Assembly: GCA_003290165.1 (NCBI GenBank)
Contig: QNQO01000197.1
Coordinates: forward strand, 620,001 to 684,000
Source: Berberis thunbergii
Taxonomy: Eukaryota; Streptophyta; Magnoliopsida; Ranunculales; Berberidaceae
Direction: 5' to 3'
Length of the DNA: 64,000 bases
Shown here: one piece after another, positions 11,485 through 22,060 of the stretch
Layout: the number at the start of each line of letters is the position of its first letter
Numbering within the stretch: position 1 is the first letter of the stretch
Program-made: the position numbers and the translations under genes
The notes under the pieces: model-generated
Databases searched by the model: none
What the model saw: only the letters and a program-made list of their open reading frames with translations
Told to the model about the DNA's origin: nothing

Positions 11485-12606
11485 GAACCACACTCATCTC
11501 CACCTACCTCCCCTCACTCTCAAATCAATATTGAAATGGCAAAACATCCAATTTGGGTGAAAATAAGTATTTCTTAGATTGATGTCGAAAATCTTTGAGT
11601 GGCCTACTCATTTTCGAGATGCCAATGAGTATTGTAAAGCATGTCACCGATGTCAACAACTTGGGCGAATAACTCGTCAACACATGATGCCTATGAATCC
11701 TATTTTAGTGGTTGAAGTTTTTTATGTTTGGGGCATTAATTTTATGAGACTGTTCCATCCTCCCATGGGTATCAATGCATCATTTTTGCAGTGATTATGT
11801 TTCTAAATTGATAGAGGCTATTGCCACTAAGACCAATGATCACAAAATTGTTCTTTCATTCATAAGGGAGTTTATCTTTAGTAGATTTGGCACCCCAAGG
11901 GTATCATTAGTGACGGGGGTAAGCATTTATGTAACCACGTCTTTGAACATCTTGTTAAAAAGTATCGGGTTACTTACAAAGTTTCCCTCTTCTACCATCC
12001 TCAAACAAGTGGTCAAGTTGAAGTCTCAAATTGTCAAATCAAAAATATCCTCGAAAAGACTATCAATCGTAATTGGAAATATTGGTCTTTACGCCTTTAG
12101 GATGCCTTCTAGGTATATTGAACGGCATTCAAAACCCCTTTAGGGATGTCTCCCATAGATTGGTCTTTGGTAAACTTTGTCACCTTCCTTTTGAACTCCA
12201 ACATAGAGCTTATTGGGCTACAAATAGTCTAAACTTTGACCTCGATTGGTTGGTCAGCAACAAAAGCTTCAGCTTGATGAGCTAGAAGAATTGAGGTATG
12301 ATGCTTATGACTTATGCAAGAACTGCAAAGATAAAATGAAATGGATACATGAGAAAAGAGTCCCATCTTGGTCAGAAAGTCCTATTCTACAACTCTCGTC
12401 TTCGCCTCTTTCCAAGTAGGTTAAAAACTCATTGGTCTGGTCCAATCATTGTTCGTGATGTTAAAAACTACGATGCCATCACTGTAGAAAATCCTACAAA
12501 TGGTAGTCTATTTCAAGTAAATGGACGGCAACTAAAGCCATGCCATGAACTTCCCACAAGGTCAGTGGAAACCATTAAGTTGATTAATCCTAACTATGAA
12601 GATTAG
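11485..12606 (+). pseudogene. Athila integrase region, plus strand
   Basis: A short piece of gag leader (11485-11535) is followed after a deletion by integrase. H2C2 remnant CKACHRCQQLGRI is at 11640, core VDYVSK-like and FIFSRFGTPR at 11875, then a frame-shifted PQTSGQVEVSN near 12000. Next come PHRLVFGKLCHLPFELQHRAYW at 12155, the C-terminal GQKVLFYNSRLRLFP at 12360, the SG(P)-like linker, NGRQLKPC and a stop at 12604. The family ending is complete, so this is the 3' part of an Athila pol. It may belong to the element at 1-4545, separated by later rearrangement. Confidence 0.82.
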
Positions 12607-14224
12607 CCACGCCCACAAATTCCTACTTCACTATGCATGTTTGGAGGTGGTATCCACCACCTCCATTACGTCCGCCCAATGACATTAAACTTAGCGCTAC
12701 TGGGTGGCAGCCAAGTCCGTTTATGCATTCATTCATAAAATAATAAATAATAATAATAAATATTTTACCGCTAATGTATGTTTGGGGGTGATGTATTTTT
12801 TTTAATACATCACCCCACCAACTCAATCTTTTCATTAAGGGGACGGTACAAATGTTCAACAAATCACCTAAGGTAATAAGTTCTAATTTTTATTTCTCAC
12901 TTTTCATTTCATACCTCTTTTGAAAATCTTTTTCTACAAAAAAATGGTGTGGTATCCTAGCTATGATGAGATTTGATTACTTGATTCATTACATTTAGGC
13001 AAAGAGATGTTGAAAGTTTATTACTAGAGTAAACATTGCATTTGAACATTCATGAACAAATAACTTTTTGCACAATGACCACAAATGTAGTTTGGAATAC
13101 AAAAATAAGTAACTTTCTGAGAATCTAGAGGAATAACAGTGGAGACTTTAACCTTTTGAACTATTAGACCTTTCATTTTATTCAAAGAGTTTTTACACAA
13201 GTCCGAGTCATATGATGACTTAAAATGTTATTGGACATTAATTTGTTGTGAAATCTCATTATTCTTCTTTTTGGTTGATCACTAAGGCTTACATTTTTTC
13301 GAATTAAGATAAACATAGGTCTTGTATTCTATTTGAGACTTATAACCATTACCAAACCTTAAAAGATAAATTAGGCATATCTTGTCCATCTGAACTTTCT
13401 CAAAACCATCTTGCTAAACATTCTATCCAATATCAATGTGAGCATTTGTATTGGATTATTAGACATATAAGAATAACCCTATTTTTCCTCTGAAAAATGT
13501 TAGAAAGTTTTAGGAAGATAAACGGGAGTGCAAAGTGAAAATCCAAAGTCCAAGGTATTTCAGAAGAAAAGAAAAAAGTTCTGAAGAAGGAAACATATAA
13601 AAAAAGGGCGTTGTGAAGAAAGGAAAATAAAAAGAAAGTGATGGATGGGTTTTTTATTAAGTTACTTGAACACCCTACTTTTTCATAAATATCTCTTTAC
13701 TTACCATCTACCCTACTTTTCCTCATCAAAAAAATCAAGTTAGACTCATTTTTTTTTCTTGAAGAAGTCATAATTAACCCTATGGTAAGAAGTGGAGAGT
13801 AGATGAGAAGGCGTTATGGTGGGTAACTCGACATTCTTGTAAGTGATCAACATTCCTTCTATGAGACTATTATTCTTTTTCATGTCCATTTATTCTTATG
13901 AGCATGTGAGAAGTTTGAATTTTTATATTTACTCTTTTCCTTGCATGCAAGAGAGAAAATATTTTACCTAAACTCAGAATGATCATTACGGAGAGATTAA
14001 CTGGTGAGTTTTGAAGTCAAAATGGTTATTCCAAAGGTGGATTAGGATATACATTGCTTTGATACGAAAAGTTGCATTTGTTAGTTATTCGCACACACGC
14101 ACACACCTTGTTCCAAAGTTGTTCACTTGTAATGTGCATTTTAATAACTAGTTACATATGTCTCTTGTCTTCTATGTGGTTGATAACAAGGATATTATCT
14201 GAGAAAAATAGGAGACACATCAAC
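12607..14224. other. Non-coding AT-rich interval after Athila pol
   Basis: No protein or RNA gene recognised. Just after pol there is a short fold-back around GGTGGTATCCACCACC (12650) and a near-palindrome TGGGGGTGATGTATT...AATACATCACCCC (12782-12817). The rest looks like decayed retroelement 3' sequence and AT-rich spacer. Confidence 0.5.
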
Positions 14225-14830
14225 TTTTTTAATATAAAAAAAAACATGTTTGTGGGTAAACATCGATTTTTACAACCCTAAATATACAATTGCTAAGTCC
14301 AATAATCCAATAAAAATATCTACTTATGTGTATTTTGTGCATTTTGTAGAAATTCAAGCACAAATCTCAAATCATGCACAAAGTGGCACAATAAGATTAA
14401 ATTCAACAACTAGAAAGCCCATTGGGAGTTCACATACAATCATAAGGAATAAAGAATTTCAATCCCAATACCCATAAAGTTAAACCCACAAAACATCAAC
14501 AACTATGGATCTCGATGAAATCAACATGAAGATTTGGACTTTCACATGGCCAACTTTATCATAAAAAACTCTCTACAAGACATGTTTCCTTATTCAACTC
14601 TAACACCTTTCCTTATTTTACTCAACCATGTTTCCTTGTTTCACTAAACCATGTTTCCTTATTTAAATCAAACCCTTTTTACCTATAAAAACTACATACA
14701 TGGAGTTCATAAAGGGAGAGTTTTTTTTAGAGAATTTTTTTGTTGTTGCAGTTCTTGCTTTGGATTTTTGCATAGTAGAGAAGTACATGTATTGCTTTCA
14801 AATATAAAAAAATTTCCATTGAAGTAGATG
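14225..14830. repeat. Inverted partial copy of the 5.5-6.9 kb repeat
   Basis: Reverse complement of roughly 6130-6865. The word order CATCGATTTTTACA, CCAATAATCCAATAAAAATATCT, CCCATTGGGAGTTCAC, ACATGTTTCCTTATTCAAC and CCTATAAAAACTACATACATGGAG mirrors the other copy. It is collinear throughout, so it is one dispersed repeat family, here in the opposite orientation and about 8 kb away. Confidence 0.75.
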
Positions 14831-15438
14831 GCGGTGGTGATCAACTTGTCAAACCTTTCAAAACTACATGCTACATAATGAAAACTACATGGTACATAAT
14901 GAAAACTTGAAATATACATGAGAGGGAGAGTTGGAGGGATGAAGAAAAACTAGGAAAATATAGAGAAAGAAAACAAAGATGAATGAGAGAAATGAGATAA
15001 GCTTCTTACCATTAAAGAGTCTTTGTGAAGGTAGGTATAATGAAAATGCTTGGTGAGAGAATAAAGGTGTTCCGCCCTACTTGTTTTTAAGATGTTGGCA
15101 GCAATTGTCATTACAAAATTATTTTAAGGTTACTATTGGTATAATTTTTGAGTCAGCATTAAGTTGATCAACACATCCCCATTGCTTACACCAATTAGAA
15201 AACACTTGGAAAAAGGGTATACTCCCATTTTGCTCCTATCAAAATTGAATCTAGTCATAAACTCTCCATATGAAACAAATCTTCTTTTGGATATATCTTT
15301 TCCTAGATCAAACACATTCAATAGTCAATCTTAGATCTCACAGGAAAAAGTGGTTTGAGGACTCTAATATTACACTCAAGGATCTTGAAAATCAATTAGA
15401 TTCCCTTTTTCTCAAGGAAGAAGAGTGTTAGAGACAAT
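14831..15438. other. Interval without recognised gene
   Basis: AT-rich sequence next to a copia remnant. A minus-strand open stretch at 15133-15321 opens only with TTG and shows a YPFSK word that might be a copia pre-integrase relic. This is not strong enough to call. Confidence 0.35.
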
Positions 15439-15964
15439 TATGTTAAAAATTATAATAGTTATATAATTAGGAGCGCCTATTTAACAGTGACTGTAGTTAT
15501 AGGAATACCGGATTAACCGTGATTAATTGTTATTTTCTTGTTGATTTACTATTGTATGTTCTTGTTGATTTGTTGTTGATTAACTGTTGTTTTCCAGCTG
15601 TTTACCGCATTTTGTTCCTACTGATTTGTTGTTGTTTTCCTGTTGATTGAGTTGTTGTTTGCTATAAATTGAGTTGATGTTTGGCTGAAATTGAGTTGTT
15701 GTGCTGCTGCAATTGAGTTATCTGATTGCGCGGGTCTTCAATTTGGCACATGGCTCCTTGGGCTTGGTGTGCGCACAGGTAGCAAGAGCAACAATGTGTG
15801 TGATGTTATCCACTTCTCCTCTTCCGGGGGAGAGCGAAGTTGAAGAGTTGAATTGGAAGGATATATTTTAGGATAACATTGAGATTAATTGGCTGATAAA
15901 AGACTATTTTGGTAGGTTTAGTATTGCTATGAAGAAATATAGCAATGAGCTGTTGAGATTAATA

Positions 15965-16065
15965 AGTTGAAGAGTTATTTAGCTTTTGAATTTGATATGA
16001 AGAATCTTGGTGGATTGAAGTATTTTTTGGGTATTGAAGTTACTCGCAAGAAATTTTCTTATCAA
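15965..16065 (+). pseudogene. Ty1/copia reverse transcriptase scrap
   Basis: About 30 codons reading LKSYLAFEFDMKNLGGLKYFLGIEV, corresponding to the copia RT segment normally written FxMKDLGxLKYFLGIEV. Nothing else of pol is retained next to it. Confidence 0.75.
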
Positions 16066-16177
16066 AAAATAAATATATAGGCAAGGTAGGATGAGATATC
16101 TTATTAGTACTACTACATAACTAGCTCCTACGATACAACTTATGAGCAGTGTGTAATGGAGAATGTTATTGTGAAAA

Positions 16178-16345
16178 ATGGTTTATCGGTGCCATAGAGC
16201 CAAATGTGACGAATTTTTAGCTTATCGGTGTCATTGAACCGAATGTGATGAAAAGTTGGCTCATCGGTGCCACGGTGCCATATAACCTAATATGAAAAAA
16301 GTTGGCGCATCGGTGCCTTAGAACTGAATGTGACGAATATTTTTA
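16178..16345. repeat. Degenerate tandem repeat, ~50-bp unit
   Basis: About four imperfect units built on CATCGGTGCCAT, GAACCGAATGTGACGAA and GTTGGC, in the untranslated 3' part of the copia remnant just before its right LTR. Confidence 0.6.
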
Positions 16346-17054
16346 TTCGTCATCATACGGAGGATTACTTTCGTCAGTTATTCATCCTACGTACCCTCAA
16401 AGACTACTCGTCGGCTATTCATTTTTGTGTTGTTATCTTGCTGGTTTACCTTTGATGATTTCCTTATCAAGCTGGGCATTTACGATATATATGTCATCTT
16501 TGTAGAGGAGTGTTAAGAATTATAATAGTTATATATTTAGGAATACCTATTTAATAGTGATTGTAGTTATAGGAATATCGAATTAACTAAGATTAGTATT
16601 AATTTTCCTTTCCTAATTAGGATTATATTTGTATCACTATAAATACTTCCTTGTGAGATGAATAAAGATATGCTCTATTTAGAAGTTATTTTGTTTGACA
16701 AGTTATCCCCATTCAAGATGAATGATGGAGATAAACAATTTTTTTCATATGAGTACACTCATGAGAAGAAAAATGAATTTTGTTTGGAAACTAAAAATTC
16801 ATAAATAATTCCTAAGTAGAAAATCCAATAGAGATTGGTTCTCATATTAATGATTACTAGGGTGTCGACGCGCTCTATGTGCGTGAATATTCAACGAAAA
16901 TTTTGTTTCATTGTATTTTGATATTGGCCATAATGCCTTGCCAAAATCTAAATAATTGTATAAATGTGAAGATTGTATAGGTGTTTCGAAGAATATAATC
17001 AATAACTGGGTTAGTAGAAATTTTGGATTGTTTTGAGTGACTTGAGATGAACAC

Positions 17055-18250
17055 ATGAAACTTCCCGTAAAATCAAGATATTACCAGAAAAAAAAATCAA
17101 GTTATGAGCAGTATGTCAAGAAGATGCTTGAATATAATAATAAGGCAGACATCAGGCTAAATAAGAGTTTTTCTTCGTGTGTGGTTGAAGCTGGTGAGAA
17201 TGATATTGTGACATTTTTCCAAAAAGATTGGTACAACTATCTGCATAAAATAAGGCAGTTGGGATTTGGTAAAGGGGATGCAACGACACTTCATAACTAT
17301 TTTCAAAAAATGCAAGGTAACAATGTTGGTTTTTTCTATTTGATGGATTTGGATGATGAATGGAAGTTAATAAATGTCTTTTGAGCCAACGCAGAGAGTA
17401 TAACAGCCTATAAGGAGTTTGGTGATGTCGTTACTTTTGATACTACATACTTAACTAATAAGTATGGGATGTCATTTGCTTATTTTGTTGGGGTGAATCA
17501 TCACGGTCAGTCAACATTTTTGGATGTGGATTATCTTGATTTTTTTTCTGGTAATATCTTGATTTTACGGGATGAGGTACCAGGAAGATTATGTTGTACA
17601 GTTCATAGTCATATCATGGAGGAGTACTACTTTCAGGTTTACTATGTTACTGAAGATAGGTTGATAGGAAACGCACAGAGATCAATCAATTTTAAAGTTT
17701 ATTTTTAAGATGACGGCCTCAATATTAAGTGCAATTGCCAATTGTTTGAGTTTAGAGAGATCTTATGCAAACATGTATTATTAGTATTGTCTCAAAAAAT
17801 AATTCATGTTTTACCAAAACAATATCTCCTTCGAAGGTGGAGGAAAAATGTTAAGAGGTGCCATAAGAAACTTTAAATTGTACATTCGGAGTGGGCTATG
17901 AAGCATGAAAATGAACTATTTGATTAGATGTGCAGTGCTTTCTATGAAATGGTTGACTTAGCTTTCGATGATCAAAAGAAGACAAGTAAGGTTCAACATT
18001 GGATAAAATTGAAAATGGATGAACTCAAGATTGATGATGGTGACGGTGATGTTGATGTTTAGTCAAAGGGGTTTTTGGAACTAAGCGCTAAAACTACTGG
18101 TAAAATTCATAGTCCATTGGCGGTTCGTTGCAAATGTCAACGTTTAAATTCGAGGATGCAATCCAGCATGGAGAGAATTTGTAAAAAGATACAACGCAAG
18201 GAAAAGAAAGAAACACAGAAAGAGACGGGGAAAATGAGAAGTATTGACAA
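17055..18250 (+). pseudogene. FAR1-RELATED SEQUENCE-like (MULE-derived) pseudogene
   Basis: Resembles plant FRS/FHY3-type transcription factors domesticated from Mutator transposases. Seen in order: RLNKSFSSCVVEAG (about residue 37), LGFGKGDATTLHNYFQKMQ, GFFYLMDLDDEW, a stop in place of Trp at about 17382, FGDVVTFDTTYLTNKYGM and the FVGVNHHGQS transposase-core motif. Then, after loss of most of the core, a SWIM zinc finger CXCX(n)CXH (CNC...CKHVL near 17740-17780) and the usual basic C-terminus (RCKCQRLNSRMQSS) near 18125. The N-terminal FAR1 zinc finger is missing. In-frame stops at 17382, 17706 and 18060 and the core deletion make it a pseudogene. Spliced 3' exon relics may continue to about 18660. 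Confidence 0.8.
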
Positions 18251-18306
18251 AGAACATGCCATTGAGAATAATTTGGTAATTTTAGTTGTTTGTTTTACTT
18301 TTATGA

Positions 18307-18308
<2 letters not shown>

Positions 18309-18361
<53 letters not shown>
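18309..18361. repeat. (AT)n microsatellite
   Basis: Uninterrupted alternating A and T for about 50 bp, within the 3' part of the FRS pseudogene. Confidence 0.95.
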
Positions 18362-18364
<3 letters not shown>

Positions 18365-19945
18365 AAATTCAAGAATATTTAGTTTTATTTTTACATGTCA
18401 TTTGTAGGGTTCTACCCAAATTGAATTTGAAGGTTCACAATGTATGACACATCTTTCAAATAGTGTTGTGCTATATAATCAATTAAATATCAATACGCAG
18501 GTTTGTCTTTAGTACATTTATAAAGCATGAATCGCCCACTATGGTTCACTTATGATTTATGTGTTTGTTTTGAAGGATGAAAGTATGTGGTCATACTATT
18601 CACAAGACAGTGCTACAATTGATGAACTTAATCAATTTACTCACTTCTAACACAGGTATGTTATTTACTTGCTTAAGATAATTTTTATGACCACATAAAG
18701 AATGTAAGACTTTATTATTTATTTTTGCAGCCACTAACTTCTATCAAAGACATGGAGTTGAGAGATAATAGCTCAGTATGAAAGTGAATCCAAAATAGTG
18801 ACTAGAAGTATATGGAAGGTCAAATTTGTTTTGTTATTTGAAGGTTAAACTCTTTTTGTTTTGTTATCTGACTGGAAATATATTGAAGGTTTAATTTGTT
18901 TTTGTTTTCAGTTCAAGGCCAGAAAATCTGAAATTCTGAAAATGTTCAAGACCTGATGGGTGTAGAGTGCATTGGTTGTGTGAAGAGTACATGTGTATTT
19001 GCAGAAGGAATGACTCATCACTGTGGCTACTATGTCCAGAACTTGTAATTGTATGAGATTGTTGAGAATCCCTTTCTTGGTCATGTCTTGTATTGTTTAT
19101 TCAGGGATTAAGATGTTGCCCTTTCATATTTTGATGTTGTTGAGACTACTCATCACTGTGCTGTTTGCAAGAATGACTTTCACTGCAAATTTTGATGTTG
19201 TTTGATGGCTGTCCAAGTTTTGGTGTAGAGTGCATTGGCTGTTTGTTCTAAGGTGTTGCCCTATGAATTAGTTTCATTGAGTTTGTGATTGCCAGGAAAT
19301 TTTGAAATGCTTAGAAATAATGATAAGTGGGTCGTGAATTCTTTGTTTGATATATATGGTTTGAATTTTCAGAGACGAAAATCCTCGAGGGTTGTGAATT
19401 GTGTTTTGGCACTCAAATCATGTCCGAAGTCTGACTATAATTTTGATTCTTCAAGTTGTTCTTATTCCAAATTATGGTGGAGCAGAATGGTAGTGCTTTT
19501 TATCTTCTGCAAATGCTTAGAATTTTTTTGTGTGGGTCTGATGGTTGATCCAATTGTTCAAATATGTAGATCTGACAGTCACTTTCACTGCAAACATTCG
19601 TCAACTATGTTAACATTACCACCATGTCTTAATATTAAGCATTTGTAGAAAATACACTGTAAAAACATGAAATGAAAGTAAATGCCATGAGGAAGGTCTC
19701 AATGTTACAACACTGAGATAAATCCTATATAATAAGGCCTAATCACTAAATATGTTTCCTTCCACCAAAATCTTGTACAACCGCCAATCCATTACCATTC
19801 CATTGAAAGAGCCCTGCATGGACTCCCCGCCAACTCCAGCCACCTGACAGTGGAAGTGGAAGTTCCAACCCAATTGATCACATCCATTAACTAGGTTAAT
19901 ATCACATCCATTTACTAGGTTAACATCGCATGCATTAACAATATA
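18362..19945. other. 3' relics of FRS-like gene and spacer
   Basis: Contains possible short spliced exons of the FRS pseudogene (18407-18502, ending at a CAG/GT junction, and 18575-18645). The following sequence has a repeated GTGTAGAGTGCATTGG phrase (18961 and 19224). No further gene was recognised. Confidence 0.4.
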
Positions 19946-19954
19946 TAGAGAGAG

Positions 19955-20132
19955 GAGCAGTTCTACATGGCGAGGAAACGAGCGAGGTGAGGGAGGTGGC
20001 GGGGTGGGGACCGTTCACCTCCCTTGAGATGCGCGCCCAAAATTTGATGGCACACATCTCGAGGAAGGTGAACGGTTCCCACCCAGCCACCTCCCTCCCC
20101 TCGCCCACTTCCTCCACATTTAGAATTTCTGA
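19955..20132. mobile_element. Mutator-type hairpin MITE, short copy
   Basis: 178 bp, very GC-rich against an AT-rich background, flanked by the 9-bp duplication TAGAGAGAG (19946-19954 and 20133-20141), the size typical of Mutator-like elements. The arms pair with each other: GAGGGAGGTGGCGGGG with its reverse near 20085, and ACCGTTCACCTCCC with GGTGAACGGT near 20067. A longer relative lies at 38404-38631. The flanking GA repeat makes the duplication less decisive here than in that copy. Confidence 0.75.
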
Positions 20133-20213
20133 TAGAGAGAGAGCGCATAACTGAACACTTCAGTTCAAATCACATCCATTAACTAGCTTTGTTTAACATC
20201 GCATCCATCAAAC

Positions 20214-20655
20214 TTAAAATGACAAATTTGTAAAACAAGATGACAACAACACAAGTTTGAAATAAATCACAAATTTGAACAAAACAACTACCATTATATT
20301 AATAATCATCACTAGTAGTGCGTTGATCAAGTCTATTGTCAATGCCCAATGATCATTTTTCGCTTGAGCTTCACGTCTTCTATAATTATTTACTTTGCAG
20401 TTCTTTTTCACCTGTTCATCTGATTTTTTTGCCTCGTAGTTCTTTCTCACATCTTCATCTGATTTTCTCGCCTCAGTTCTTTCTCACCCCTTTTGAGTGA
20501 TCCCAAAAATCATAATTGGTATATGCCTCGACAACTGGTGTAAACCCCTTATACAAACTACCACTATACCATGTTACTTAGATTGAATAATCTTCCCATG
20601 TTAAGTAAACTCTAGGGTCACAACCGCGATATACCACATACGCCTTGTATGCCAT
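20214..20655 (-). pseudogene. Viroplasmin / RNase H1-N-like plant gene, broken
   Basis: From an ATG at 20655 the reading is MAYKAYVVYRGCDPRVYLTW, then a TAA stop where a Gln is usual, then VTWYSGSLYKGFTPVVEAY. This is the hybrid-binding fold found at the N-terminus of RNase H1 and in related plant proteins (KAYVVxxGxxPGxYxxWxxCxxQVxxFxGxxxKGF). After it comes a reiterated basic unit (VRKNYEAKKSDE, about two and a half times, frame-broken), then a hydrophobic tail INALLVMIINIMVVVLF that could be a membrane anchor. The stop and frame changes mark a pseudogene. Domain assignment is from motif reading only. Confidence 0.6.
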
Positions 20656-20659
20656 TCTT

Positions 20660-22060
20660 GGGTTAAGATCATTATTTACACACAAAGAAAATTAATTTAT
20701 CAGAAAAAAACATTATTAAGGTAAAGATGCCAATCCCACACACAAAAACAATAATAACATTCTACTAGGCACTAGAACAGTAACAACGCATCTCAATGTA
20801 CCCACCTACACTCCACCCCACCTAAACCCTTAAACCCCAAATAGCTAAACATTCTAAATAAAACAAAGCATAACTTGCAATTCATCAACAATAGTTATCT
20901 AACCCTGCAAGGTTTATCAAAACTACAAATTAAGATATTGGGGCAGTGAAAAATATGATTTTGCTTTGTGGTTACAACTGTATCAGCTTGAAAGAGTTGT
21001 TAATGCAGAGTTAGCAAAACCTTCACTTTCAATCAAATTCGGAATAAATCTAATCTTTTGTGTTATACTCAATTGGCAATGTAAAACTTAATTAGCAAAG
21101 AAGAATTGTGTGAAATCCTGAAGGTACTAACATCTCATGACAAATGAAATTCAAGCCTCCAAATACTGAACCGAAAACAAAAACAAATTAGGCCTCATTC
21201 AGACCTCTACCAGAGAAACCAAAAATTCATCATGGAAAAAGGGATGTCACTGGAGCACGGTGTAAATAGGGATGAACTGAGGCTTTATTATGCCGATCAC
21301 ACACCCAAAAAAAAAAACAAAAAAAAATTTAGGCATCTAATGGGGAAACCAATAATCATGATTAAAACCTTAAAAAATGTGAACATAATCATCATGGAAA
21401 AGAGCTCACTCACCTGCGATTTGGCAAGGTGAAGAAGGAACTCACAAAAAGTAACGGCAAGGTGGAGGAGGCTATGCAGTTAAAACGGAGTAATGTATCA
21501 TTAAACATAAACATGTTACTGCCAGTGTGCCAACAACGCCAATAAACTTGAAACTAATCACTAACCATTAATTCATATCATTACTCAATGTCATTACTCA
21601 TTGCTCATATTTGTTTCAGGTAAATAAATATTTAAAGAAGGGAGACTTACAGAGATTGCAGCACCAGCAGGCAACAACACGCCAGCACGACTAAATCCCC
21701 GAATTGTGTTATCTACATTATCAAACACACTCAATAAATTTTAGTTGAACAATAGATGTAACTGATGAAATTGGAAATGCTATTGATTTCTATGTCAGTC
21801 AATATATTTTTTGTTTATAAAAACAAGGTTTCATTGATACATTACTATGCTTGTATATAATCATTTGCATCAATTGTAATCACTTGCAAGGTTTCATTGA
21901 TCCAAAGTCCAAACAAAGAATGAAGAAGCAAGGCAAAAACAGAGACAGGGACTAGAATCAAAAAAGAAGGAAGAAACAACGCAAAGCAAAACAAAACAAG
22001 GAAGAAGAAAGCAAAACAGAGAAGCAAAGCAAAGCAAAACAGATATCAGACTGACGTACA
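20660..22060. other. Interval with a possible minus-strand exon
   Basis: Mostly AT-rich spacer. On the minus strand, 21730-21651 reads NTIRGFSRAGVLLPAGAAIS and ends exactly at a GTAAGT donor. 21490-21430 ends at a GTGAGT donor. They could be exons of the gene whose viroplasmin-like part begins at 20655, or of a non-coding transcript. I do not recognise the protein. Confidence 0.3.

Larger units (their letters stand above)
15439..16700 (+). mobile_element. Ty1/copia remnant with two LTR copies
   Basis: Two related LTR starts, at 15439 (TGTTAAAAATTATAATAG) and 16511 (TGTTAAGAATTATAATAG), share the following TTATA.AATTAGGA and GTAGTTATAGGAAT words. The second is preceded by a purine-rich GAGGAG tract and includes a TATA-like ATCACTATAAATACTT near 16640. 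Between them lie a copia RT scrap (15965-16065) and a tandem repeat (16178-16345). The first LTR carries a TTGTTGATT-rich minisatellite at 15530-15720. Most coding sequence is lost. Confidence 0.65.
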
